The notes below the pieces were generated by a model that was given only the letters and a program-made list of their open reading frames with translations, was not told the DNA's origin and ran no database searches. DNA of 24,398 nt from a virus. Made by a program: the position numbers and the translations under genes. The DNA lies in the IMG/VR virus record IMGVR_UViG_3300027833_001158, positions 1 through 24,398 of that record, one strand, 5' to 3'. Of this stretch, positions 1-5,878 are shown in pieces (position 1 is the first letter of the stretch; each line of letters begins with the position of its first letter).

Positions 1-182
1 ATATAGCTGCAAACATAAACTTCATGTTTATAGCCGGTGGTGTTTTAGGTATTATTTTAGTTGGTCTTAAAGAAATAGTTTACGATTGGTTAATGGATTT
101 AGGAACACCTGAATGGTGGGATTTTATAGCCTCTGCAATACCTATTGTATTTCCTATAGTAACTTATCTACTAAACGTGTAA
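1..182 (+). CDS. Small membrane protein, 3' end only
   Basis: A frame open from the left edge (third position) encodes the last 59 residues of a protein ending at TAA 180-182; an internal ATG lies at 24. The visible part has a hydrophobic glycine-rich helix (FIAGGVLGIILVG), then a polar stretch LKEIVYDW...TPEWWDF, then a second hydrophobic helix ending in YLLNV. This alternation (Gly-rich helix, K-E-x-x-Y-D, a D/W turn, second helix) resembles small phage and bacterial membrane proteins that often sit near lysis genes, but the family is not certain. The true start is outside the window. It is followed by a 53-base gap before groEL. I infer a membrane location only; no specific function is claimed. 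Confidence 0.6.
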   Translation, partial: IAANINFMFIAGGVLGIILVGLKEIVYDWLMDLGTPEWWDFIASAIPIVFPIVTYLLNV

Positions 183-235
183 TAATAACGGTAAGTTATA
201 AGACTTAAATATAATCTAATTAAATAAAATACAAA

Positions 236-1789
236 ATGGATGCAATTGTTAAGAACCTTAACTTCGGAGACGAAGCTAGGGACAATGTATTAAGAGGTAT
301 AAACAAACTGACTAAAGCAGTTAGTTCTACTCTAGGCGCTAGTGGTAAATGCGTCATGCTAGAAGACCAAACCGGTAATCCTATTATAACAAAAGATGGT
401 GTAACTGTAGCTGATTCAATAATACTTAGAGATCCTGTAGAAAACATGGGTGCAACTCTACTTAAAGAAGCTGCTAGAAAAACAGTTAGAGAAGCTGGTG
501 ATGGTACCACAACTGCAACAGTATTAGCTCACGCTATACTGCAAGAAGCTTATAAGGTTATAGGTAAACAAAATTCTAGAGAATTAAAAAATGGCATAAA
601 CTCTGCTACGGAAAAAGTTGTTAAATATTTAAAATCAATTTCAGTAAGCGTTGAAGGAGATATGATAGACCAGATAGCTACTATATCAACTAATAACGAT
701 CCGGAGCTTGGTAAAATTATAGCAAATGCTTTTAGAGCTGTTAACAATACAGGTGTAGTGATGATGGAAACTTCGGCTGACGGAGAAACAGAGGTAGAAA
801 TTGTAGATGGTGTTCAGTATGATAAAGGAATAACTAACTCGCATTTCATTACTAATCAACAGCTAAAAACAGCTGAATTAGATAATCCATTAGTCTTGCT
901 AGTAGAATCTCCAATAGATACAATTAGACAAATACAATCAGTGCTAGAGTACGTAATAAAAAACAATAAACCTTTGCTTATTATAGGCGATTTAGATCAA
1001 GGTGTTTTATCGGCTTTAGCTATGAATAAAAATAAAGGTAATATAAAAGTAAACGTCATAGACGCACCTACTTACGGTGTCAGTAAGAAAGAGGTTTTAG
1101 ATGATTTAGCTTTATTAACAGGCGCCACTATCATAAACGAAGACTTAGGTGACGATATGGATATGATTCAGGTAGAACATTTAGGAACATGTTTAAAAAG
1201 TGTTACATCTCACAGCGAGACAGTTTTACAAGTAAAAGATTCTAGTGATGAAGTTAAAGATATTATAGAAGATATTAAAACTAAATTAACAGAATCAAGT
1301 CAATCACATGAGACAATTCAACTTGAAAGAAGGTTAGCAATGCTATCAGCTAAAATAGCTATAGTTAAAATAGGTGCTAATTCTGCAATTGAATTAAAAG
1401 AAAAAACTGATAGAGTTGAAGACGCTATCTGCGCTACTAAAGCGGCTATTAAAGAAGGTATTGTTCCAGGTGGTGGAATTGCACTACTAAATGCTTCTGA
1501 CAGAATAACAAGTAGGTCAGAGGGCGAGAGTGTTCTTCTAGAGGCTATTAGAGCACCTTTTAAGACAATATTAGATAATGCTGGTATAAAAGGTTACGAA
1601 TCACCTAAAACTAAAGGAGTCGGCTTAAATGTAGTTAATGGTAAAACTATTAATATGATTAAAGCTGGTATTATAGATCCTTTGCTAGTTACAAAGAGCG
1701 CACTAAGAAACGCAGCTTCAGTAGCTACTACTATTTTGTCAACAGATTGTGTAATAAACAACTTGAGAATAGATGAAAGCAATAGGTAG
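236..1789 (+). CDS. groEL: Phage-encoded chaperonin GroEL (Hsp60)
   Basis: This is a 517-residue group I chaperonin, the ATP-driven folding chamber that works with a GroES lid. The equatorial ATP-binding signature GDGTTTATV lies at residues 88-96 (Asp89), the catalytic-region RVEDAICATKAA at 393-404 (Asp396 equivalent to the hydrolytic Asp398 of E. coli), and PGGGIALL at 411-418. The apical domain spans roughly 190-375 and keeps the Y...F hydrophobic pattern (Tyr195, Phe204) used for substrate and GroES binding. It is shorter than the roughly 548-residue bacterial protein, mainly because the C-terminal Gly-Gly-Met tail is missing; it ends in DESNR. The early P-loop-like LGPKGR of bacteria reads LGASGK here. 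The start is preceded by an A-rich leader (aaatacaaaATG). It overlaps groES by 17 bases. Bacterial operons usually run groES-groEL; here the order is reversed. It probably folds phage structural proteins. Confidence 0.97.
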   Translation: MDAIVKNLNFGDEARDNVLRGINKLTKAVSSTLGASGKCVMLEDQTGNPIITKDGVTVADSIILRDPVENMGATLLKEAARKTVREAGDGTTTATVLAHAILQEAYKVIGKQNSRELKNGINSATEKVVKYLKSISVSVEGDMIDQIATISTNNDPELGKIIANAFRAVNNTGVVMMETSADGETEVEIVDGVQYDKGITNSHFITNQQLKTAELDNPLVLLVESPIDTIRQIQSVLEYVIKNNKPLLIIGDLDQGVLSALAMNKNKGNIKVNVIDAPTYGVSKKEVLDDLALLTGATIINEDLGDDMDMIQVEHLGTCLKSVTSHSETVLQVKDSSDEVKDIIEDIKTKLTESSQSHETIQLERRLAMLSAKIAIVKIGANSAIELKEKTDRVEDAICATKAAIKEGIVPGGGIALLNASDRITSRSEGESVLLEAIRAPFKTILDNAGIKGYESPKTKGVGLNVVNGKTINMIKAGIIDPLLVTKSALRNAASVATTILSTDCVINNLRIDESNR

Positions 1790-2039
1790 AAATATAATTA
1801 TAAACAAAGAAAAAGAAGGGACCACCAAAACAAAGGGTGGTTTACTTCTTGCTCAGAACCAGAGAGAAGATATTAGGTACACTAAAGCAACTATAGTTTC
1901 GGTTGGTGAAGAAGCAGAGGCCGCGGGTTTAAAAGAAGGTAGTAATATATACTTTGATAGACATGCTGGTCATAAAATAGAATTTGAAAAAGATATTTAC
2001 CACGTTATAAAGTTACAAGATATAGTTGTTGTTTTATGA
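1773..2039 (+). CDS. groES: Co-chaperonin GroES (Cpn10)
   Basis: This is an 88-residue single-domain GroES-type beta barrel, the heptameric lid of the GroEL chamber. The mobile-loop region is visible at residues 14-27 (EGTTKTKGGLLLAQ), where LLL takes the place of the IVL tripeptide that docks on GroEL. ATIVSVGEEA follows as the GEVLAVG strand, then GSNIYFDRHAG as the GDIVIFNDGYG strand, and the end IKLQDIVVVL matches the ESDILAIVE strand. The usual N-terminal RPLHDR is degenerate (AIGRNIII). The start lies inside the last codons of groEL and the stop forms an ATGA overlap with the next gene, so translational coupling of the three genes is likely. The assignment rests on the pattern of strands plus the adjacent GroEL. 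Confidence 0.93.
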   Translation: MKAIGRNIIINKEKEGTTKTKGGLLLAQNQREDIRYTKATIVSVGEEAEAAGLKEGSNIYFDRHAGHKIEFEKDIYHVIKLQDIVVVL

Positions 2040-2482
2040 GAAGGCTAGAAGCAAGGGATATAAAAGATATGAACTTGTTAAAACATTATCGCATAATACG
2101 TAAATGGGCTTGTAAAAACAATGACTTAAATGATTCTGATTTAGAGCTATTAATTTATTTTGATTGCATAGAGTATTTTACTAAAAATGATTTTATAGAA
2201 GGTACTTATTCTTATAGCTGGGACAATAGAAGATGGAACAGGCTTCTTAAAGAAGGTTGGATAGTTGTTTGGAGAAAAAGAAATCATACAACTCAAAAAT
2301 ACCACATATACAAAGTGTCTTTTAAATGCAAGCATCTTATAAACAAAATGTATAAGATAATGCTAGGCGAAGAAGATATTTCAATGAATGGTAGAAGCAA
2401 TAAGTTAGTTAAAGGTGAGTCTTACACAGATAAGGTTTTAACTAAAGCTATAAGTTACGTAAACAAAGATAAAAATAGATAA
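2036..2482 (+). CDS. Winged-helix protein, probable DNA-binding regulator
   Basis: A 148-residue basic protein begins at the ATGA overlap with the groES stop. Residues about 31-72 (LNDSDLELLIYFDC ... WNRLLKEGWI) read as the helix-turn-helix core of a MarR-like winged helix: a helix-starting L-N/T-x-x-D/E-L-E-L-L motif, a linking helix, and a recognition helix ending in LLKEGWI. VVWRKRNHTTQKYHIYKVS (73-95) has the two-strand basic wing, followed by a long C-terminal helix. Proteins of this pattern are common in marine phage genomes with no defined target. The position directly after groEL/groES suggests control of phage gene expression or simple cotranscription. The winged-helix fold is moderately sure; the regulatory role is inferred. 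Confidence 0.7.
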   Translation: MRRLEARDIKDMNLLKHYRIIRKWACKNNDLNDSDLELLIYFDCIEYFTKNDFIEGTYSYSWDNRRWNRLLKEGWIVVWRKRNHTTQKYHIYKVSFKCKHLINKMYKIMLGEEDISMNGRSNKLVKGESYTDKVLTKAISYVNKDKNR

Positions 2483-2483
2483 T

Positions 2484-2750
2484 ATGATAAATCAAAATAC
2501 TCCACAACCAAACAACGAAATGGTTGATCAAGAACCTCAGTACACACTGACACCACCTAAAGCTGGTAATCAATTAGGTATGGCTAAGCCTTTATTTAAT
2601 GACAATGTACAAGCATCTGCTAATTCTATATTTGGAAACGAGACACAAAGACAAACGTCATTAGCTAACCCACCTTTCTATCAGCTAGACCCAATGTACA
2701 ACGGTGAACCTGGAGTTCAAAAGGAAGATTTTAAACAATTTAAAAAATAA
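2484..2750 (+). CDS. Disordered small protein of unknown function
   Basis: An 88-residue protein starts one base after the previous stop. It is rich in Asn, Gln and Pro, lacks a hydrophobic core or membrane helix, and has recurring NPPFYQLDPM / AKPLFNDN-type aromatic-proline patches followed by a lysine-rich end (FKQFKK). I do not recognise the family. Low complexity and the neighbouring set of small charged proteins suggest a flexible virion-associated or scaffold-like peptide, but this is a guess. The reading frame is supported by tight spacing, an unambiguous single start and + strand continuity. Confidence 0.6.
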   Translation: MINQNTPQPNNEMVDQEPQYTLTPPKAGNQLGMAKPLFNDNVQASANSIFGNETQRQTSLANPPFYQLDPMYNGEPGVQKEDFKQFKK

Positions 2751-2756
2751 ATTATT

Positions 2757-2942
2757 ATGAAAGATAAAGCAAAAGGTCAAGTTGGTGAAAACGCAATATG
2801 GGATGGACCACTAGACGTTACAGGTTTTCCAATGGGCAAAGGATCTAGTTCAGGTATAAATGGTATGCAGATATCTAAAGCGCCTTGTGGTTGTGGGAAG
2901 TCGAAAGGACTACCTATTACTAAAATTGCTCAAGGTCTATAA
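2757..2942 (+). CDS. Small Gly/Cys protein of unknown function
   Basis: A 61-residue protein follows a six-base gap. It contains GFPMGKGSSSG around residues 24-34 and a PCGCGKSKG patch near residue 43, so two cysteines are separated by one glycine. There is no second Cys pair to form a classical zinc knuckle. The GFPMGKG patch resembles the short K/SP-type motifs in the downstream small proteins. It is not a recognised family. The frame is accepted because it fits exactly between two tightly packed genes and no competing frame here has a better start. Confidence 0.55.
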   Translation: MKDKAKGQVGENAIWDGPLDVTGFPMGKGSSSGINGMQISKAPCGCGKSKGLPITKIAQGL

Positions 2943-2943
2943 A

Positions 2944-3102
2944 ATGTTAGGCAATATGCAAGATTTAAAAATATGGTTTTTCAATGCAATGACATTAAGC
3001 GTTGCTACTTTTTCTACTATAGAATTAGGTTTAAAAATTGTTTTACTTTTAGTGAGTATAGGCTACACGTTAGATAGATGGTTTAATAGCAAAAAAAAAT
3101 AA
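2944..3102 (+). CDS. Small membrane protein, possible holin-like
   Basis: A 52-residue protein from the ATG at 2944, one base after the previous stop. A longer frame opens at 2860 but its extra 28 residues run inside the preceding gene, so the internal start is preferred; an ATG at 2956 is also possible. The sequence has FFNAMTLSVATFS followed by a hydrophobic helix ELGLKIVLLLVSIGYT, then DRWFNSKKK, a basic tail. One strong and perhaps one weak membrane span with a positively charged C-terminus is the layout of many small phage holins and related membrane proteins. A clearer holin is encoded at 4933, so this one may be an accessory lysis or an unrelated membrane peptide. Confidence 0.65.
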   Translation: MLGNMQDLKIWFFNAMTLSVATFSTIELGLKIVLLLVSIGYTLDRWFNSKKK

Positions 3103-3103
3103 A

Positions 3104-3385
3104 ATGCCTTACACTCAACCAGACTCATCACCTTTCTTAAGAGTTCGTAAAACAACTAAAGGAAAAGGTAGAAACTTTTTATCTACTAAAGAAGGAGCTG
3201 GTATGACTTCCGCTGGGGTTAAAAAATATAGAAAAGAAAACCCAGGTAGTAAACTAAAGACAGCTGTAACCGGTGATGTTAAACCGGGTAGCAAAGACGC
3301 TAAAAGAAGAAAATCTTTTTGCGCTAGATCCAAAGGATGGAAGGGTGAAAGAGGATTAGCAGCGCGTAGAAGATGGAAATGTTAA
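3104..3385 (+). CDS. Basic DUF6321-like phage protein
   Basis: A 93-residue, strongly basic protein. Residues about 33-75 carry the pattern GMTSAGVKKYRKENPGSK, then KTAVTG, KPGSKDAKRRKSFCARSKG, and a C-terminal ARRRWKC. From memory this matches a widely distributed family of small phage proteins of unknown function (DUF6321-type), conserved around RRKSFCAR and the terminal R-W-x-C. The two Cys (in SFCAR and at the very end) may form a disulfide or metal site. The N-terminal part (PYTQPDSSPFLRVRK) is variable. The charge suggests nucleic-acid or capsid-interior binding; that is inference. It is separated from the previous stop by one base. Confidence 0.75.
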   Translation: MPYTQPDSSPFLRVRKTTKGKGRNFLSTKEGAGMTSAGVKKYRKENPGSKLKTAVTGDVKPGSKDAKRRKSFCARSKGWKGERGLAARRRWKC

Positions 3386-3408
3386 ATAATAAATAAATAT
3401 AAATAAAA

Positions 3409-3702
3409 ATGAAAAAGTCACCTTTAAAAAAATCAAAACAAAAAGTAGAACAAGACTACGCTAGAAACGCTATCGCTGACTATAAAAGCGGAGATAAAAA
3501 AGCAGCTAAATACGAAAAGAAAAAAGAATTAGAAGTAGCAGCTGGAGAATCAGGTATTATGATGAAAAAATCTCCTTTGCATAATCAAAACAAAGGTTAT
3601 GAATCTAATAAACAAGAAAAGAAAAACTTACTAAGTGACAATCCAATTGATTCACGAGCTGGTGGTTCTTTTATGTCTAAGCACTCTAAGAGTAGAATGT
3701 AA
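3409..3702 (+). CDS. Lysine-rich small protein with repeated KKSPL motif
   Basis: A 97-residue, lysine-rich, mostly polar protein with no predicted membrane span. It begins MKKSPLKKSKQK and repeats the motif near residue 52 as MMKKSPLHNQNKGY; the segment between is helical and charged. The end SFMSKHSKSRM is again basic. I recognise the general style (very short proteins with K-S-P-L/M patches) from marine phage genomes but not a named family. The start follows an A-rich leader (aataaaaATG). It is a candidate internal virion or DNA-binding peptide; no activity is shown by the sequence. Confidence 0.6.
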   Translation: MKKSPLKKSKQKVEQDYARNAIADYKSGDKKAAKYEKKKELEVAAGESGIMMKKSPLHNQNKGYESNKQEKKNLLSDNPIDSRAGGSFMSKHSKSRM

Positions 3703-3727
3703 ATATTTTAACAGTAGAGATCTGTGA

Positions 3728-3781
3728 TAAAACTCAAAAACGCCACACACTAACACTAACTTAACACTAACACTAACAAAA
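3728..3781 (+). promoter_or_regulatory. G-poor leader with ACTAAC repeats
   Basis: The 54 bases before the 3782 start are C/A-rich with a single G (in cgcc, 3742). They contain the 14-mer acactaacactaac twice (3747-3760 and 3764-3777), that is four copies of ACTAAC. With almost no G the transcript leader cannot fold stably, a common feature of well-translated leaders. A terminator closes the gene downstream, so this unit may be transcribed strongly by itself. No sure promoter boxes were found upstream. Confidence 0.45.
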
Positions 3782-4129
3782 ATGGCAACATTTATTAAAT
3801 TTCCTTTAACGGGAGCACAAGAAGAAGTATTGATTCCAGTATCTGAAATCGCAAACGTAGTAACAGTTAATACTACATCTACAAAAATTGACTTAGCTAA
3901 TGGTACTAAAAAGTTTACAATAACTCACGTAGCTCCATTAGTAGCTAACGCAGTTGTTTTGGCTATTTATGATGCTATAAAAGCTAATCCAGGTGGAGTA
4001 GTATCTACAGTAGGAGCACCAATTGCTGTCGCTCAAGTTCCAGCAGCACAAACTGGATCTGGTAGACAAGTTATAACTACTAAGCAATCACAAGCAACTT
4101 ATACTTCAGCTGTATACGCAAACGTATAG
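3782..4129 (+). CDS. Small probable virion (decoration-type) protein
   Basis: A 115-residue beta-rich protein starting MATFIKFPLTGAQEEVLIPVSEI. It has alternating strands, a single helix (ANAVVLAIYDAIKANPG, about 58-73) and a flexible Ala/Gln/Thr-rich tail. Proteins with the opening M-A-T-F-I-K-x-P-x-T-G-A-Q are frequent in marine phages and occur near structural genes; the function is not established. Evidence for high expression is local: an unstructured leader directly upstream and a rho-independent terminator 22 bases after the stop, so it may be an individual transcript. A capsid decoration or abundant virion role is the favoured inference. Another possibility is a small tail component. 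Confidence 0.65.
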   Translation: MATFIKFPLTGAQEEVLIPVSEIANVVTVNTTSTKIDLANGTKKFTITHVAPLVANAVVLAIYDAIKANPGGVVSTVGAPIAVAQVPAAQTGSGRQVITTKQSQATYTSAVYANV

Positions 4130-4150
4130 GTCTTAATTAAACTAATTAAT

Positions 4151-4182
4151 CTTACGGGCGTAAAAACCCGTAGGATTTTTTT
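4151..4182 (+). terminator. Rho-independent terminator
   Basis: Inverted repeat cttacggg (4151-4158) and cccgtagg (4167-4174), an eight-base-pair stem with one G-T pair and an eight-base loop, followed by atttttttaa (seven T, 4176-4182). It lies 22 bases after the 3782 gene and just before the 4193 gene. This is the clearest terminator in the window. Confidence 0.85.
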
Positions 4183-4192
4183 AAAAAAACTT

Positions 4193-4516
4193 ATGGCATT
4201 CAAACTAAACACACCACCTTATAATTACGATAGTACTCCTATTTACAGTGTAGATATGGAAGACGGTGTTTTAGGTAAAGCTAACAAAAACGGTTCTATA
4301 ATAGTAGGTAAAAATTTAAGCCAACTAGAACAAGAAGACGTGATTAGACATGAGAAAGTTCACTTAGATCAAATGAAGAGAGGTGATCTTGATTATGACA
4401 ATGACAACGTTTATTGGAAAGGTAAAAAAATACCAAGATCTACAATGGATGAAGGTAATAAAAGCTTACCTTGGGAAAAAGAAGCGTACAAAGCAAATAG
4501 ATTAAAAACAAGTTAA
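4193..4516 (+). CDS. Small HExxH putative zinc metallopeptidase
   Basis: A 107-residue protein with the motif RHEKVHLDQ at residues 52-60, giving HExxH (His53, Glu54, His57), the zinc-binding and catalytic signature of many metallopeptidases. A downstream acidic patch PWEKEAY (Glu95, Glu97) could provide the third ligand, as in gluzincin-like enzymes. The spacer contains GDLDYDNDNVYWKGKK, seen from memory in homologous small phage proteins. The N-terminal MAFKLNTPPYNYDSTP is probably flexible. It is much shorter than typical secreted peptidases, so it could be a minimal protease for virion maturation, a virion-borne enzyme acting on host envelope, or a degenerate fold. No signal peptide is visible. 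The start lies immediately after the terminator's T run. Confidence 0.7.
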   Translation: MAFKLNTPPYNYDSTPIYSVDMEDGVLGKANKNGSIIVGKNLSQLEQEDVIRHEKVHLDQMKRGDLDYDNDNVYWKGKKIPRSTMDEGNKSLPWEKEAYKANRLKTS

Positions 4517-4534
4517 TAGATTAAAAACAAGTTA
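4497..4534 (+). repeat. Perfect 19-base tandem duplication at gene end
   Basis: The 19-mer atagattaaaaacaagtta occurs at 4497-4515 and again at 4516-4534 without mismatch. The first copy contains the last codons of the metallopeptidase gene and all but the last base of its TAA stop (4514-4516), so the second copy is a duplicated 3' end in the intergenic space. It looks like recent replication slippage. Confidence 0.9.
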
Positions 4535-4555
4535 ATAAACAAAAAAAACAAAACA

Positions 4556-4906
4556 ATGGCATACAAACAAACAGCAGGAAGGTCTCCAATGGCTAAAACA
4601 GGTAGAGGATTAGATTCAGCTTTATTACAAGTTGATCCAGATCCAAAAAAATCTCAAAAACAATTACTTAAAGAAAACAGAGAGAAAATATTAAGTGGAG
4701 CTACAGGTTCTATAGGTATGACGGATAGAATTGCAAGTAAATTTAGTTCTGGTAAAATGTCATCAGGTGATTTTGAAAAAGCGATGAAAGGAGCTGCAAG
4801 AATACAACGTAAAAGTGATTCTATAACAATGACTAAGTCTCCTAAGTCTTTCTACGATCGTAGCGAAAGTACTGGAGAAATCTCAAGAAGAAAAAAATCT
4901 AAGTAA
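4556..4906 (+). CDS. Basic small protein with SP motifs, unknown function
   Basis: A 116-residue, lysine/serine-rich protein following an A-rich leader (aaaacaATG). It starts MAYKQTAGRSPMAKTGRG and has GLDSALLQ, then a helical middle (KKSQKQLLKENREKILSG), a Gly/Ser/Met-rich region (SKFSSGKMSSGDFEKAMKG) and near the end TMTKSPKSFYDRSE. The two SP patches echo those of the 3409 gene. No named family is recognised. The absence of any hydrophobic domain and the position among virion-type genes suggest an internal or disordered structural peptide, but this is inferred. Confidence 0.6.
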   Translation: MAYKQTAGRSPMAKTGRGLDSALLQVDPDPKKSQKQLLKENREKILSGATGSIGMTDRIASKFSSGKMSSGDFEKAMKGAARIQRKSDSITMTKSPKSFYDRSESTGEISRRKKSK

Positions 4907-4932
4907 GCTTTATAAGCTATAAAACTTAAATA

Positions 4933-5331
4933 ATGAGTTGGTTAAGTAGATTATTAGGCAGCGGAACAAAAGGTCTTGGTGATTTAGCTAAAGATATTAG
5001 AGAAGCGATAAAAGGTAAAGAGCTTGATCCTAATAAAAAATTAGATATAGCCGCTAAATTGGCAGAAGTGCAAATAAAAATAAATGAAGCCGAAGCAACA
5101 CACAGAACGGTGTTTGTTGCAGGCTGGAGACCATTTATTGGTTGGGTTTGCGGATTAGGTTTATTATACGCTGTGTTTATAGAACCTTTGTTAAGGTTTG
5201 TGTTTACAGTAAACGGATGGGAGATAGAGTTTCCACGTATAGATACAACTATTACAATGCAAGTACTATTCGGAATGTTAGGATTAGTAGGAGCTAGATC
5301 ATACGAAAAGAAAAATAATTTAACAAAATAA
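4933..5331 (+). CDS. Holin of the 3TM gene-transfer-agent type
   Basis: A 132-residue protein that matches the GTA_holin_3TM family (known from prophages and gene transfer agents), which forms membrane lesions to release virions. Residues 1-55 are an amphipathic charged helical region. Then comes the family hallmark EATHRTVFVAGWRPFIGWV (about 54-72), followed by hydrophobic segments CGLGLLYAVFIEPLLRFVF and, after a polar loop (NGWEIEFPRIDTT), a last helix QVLFGMLGLVGARSYEKK. The family normally ends with the GMLGLxGxRxxEK pattern, seen here at 114-126. An endolysin is not in the window, so its partner is probably elsewhere. It sits among virion genes with short gaps on both sides. Confidence 0.88.
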   Translation: MSWLSRLLGSGTKGLGDLAKDIREAIKGKELDPNKKLDIAAKLAEVQIKINEAEATHRTVFVAGWRPFIGWVCGLGLLYAVFIEPLLRFVFTVNGWEIEFPRIDTTITMQVLFGMLGLVGARSYEKKNNLTK

Positions 5332-5343
5332 CAAATAATAAAA

Positions 5344-5877
5344 ATGGGACAATTCGGAAATCAACCTGATTTTGCTACAAATGATGTAAAGGTTTGTACA
5401 CCTAGTAATGATATAAACAGCACTACTTTTTTAAACGGTGCTGTTATATACATTGGAGACAATACAACTGCTGGAAAAGACCTAAAGGTTATACCTGGTG
5501 GAACTGTAGGTGTTCAAGGCGTAGTATCTACTATTACATTAGGATCTGGAGGTAGCGGTTATACAGCTGGCGTAGGTCAAGCAACTACTTCGGCTAGCGG
5601 TTTAGGTACTGGTCTTACTTTAACTACAACAGTCGTAGGTGGTGCAATAACAGCGGCAACTATTGTAGCTGCTGGTACTGGCTACAGACAGGGTGATATA
5701 GTAACTGTATCAGGAGGTACAGCTGGTGAATTCACTATAAATGTAGTAAACGCTCTTCCAGTAGCTGGCGACGCTGTAACTTTTAAAGGTTTAGGAACTG
5801 GTGGTTTTTTACCAGTAACTGTAGATTATGTTTTAGCAACTGGAACTACTGTTCAACAATTAATATCAGCTAAGTAA
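5344..5877 (+). CDS. Beta-rich virion surface protein with inserted glycine-rich domain
   Basis: A 177-residue protein with no membrane span. Residues 1-58 (DFATNDVKVCTPS, LNGAVIYIGD, DLKVIPGG) and 140-177 (GDAVTFKGLGTGGFLP, VDYVLATGTTVQQL) read together as one small beta domain common in marine phage structural modules. Between them, residues about 61-139, is a Gly/Thr-rich double repeat: GSGGSGYTAGVGQA and AAGTGYRQGDIVTVSGG, the GYxxGD-type hairpin found in many phage fibres and decoration proteins. The gene is followed by the DUF285 gene one base after the stop. A capsid decoration or fibre role is likely. Family memory, not a search, supports the split-domain reading. Confidence 0.68.
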   Translation: MGQFGNQPDFATNDVKVCTPSNDINSTTFLNGAVIYIGDNTTAGKDLKVIPGGTVGVQGVVSTITLGSGGSGYTAGVGQATTSASGLGTGLTLTTTVVGGAITAATIVAAGTGYRQGDIVTVSGGTAGEFTINVVNALPVAGDAVTFKGLGTGGFLPVTVDYVLATGTTVQQLISAK

Positions 5878-5878
5878 T

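Noticed and set aside
220-510. Minus-strand open frame of 96 codons inside groEL
   Set aside because: It lies fully within a convincing chaperonin gene, has no recognisable protein pattern and no independent leader; it is a shadow.
3088-3110. Run of nine A before a TAA as a possible frameshift site joining the small membrane protein to the next gene
   Set aside because: The run is followed at once by a stop and a good ATG; no stimulating structure is seen and both proteins look complete.
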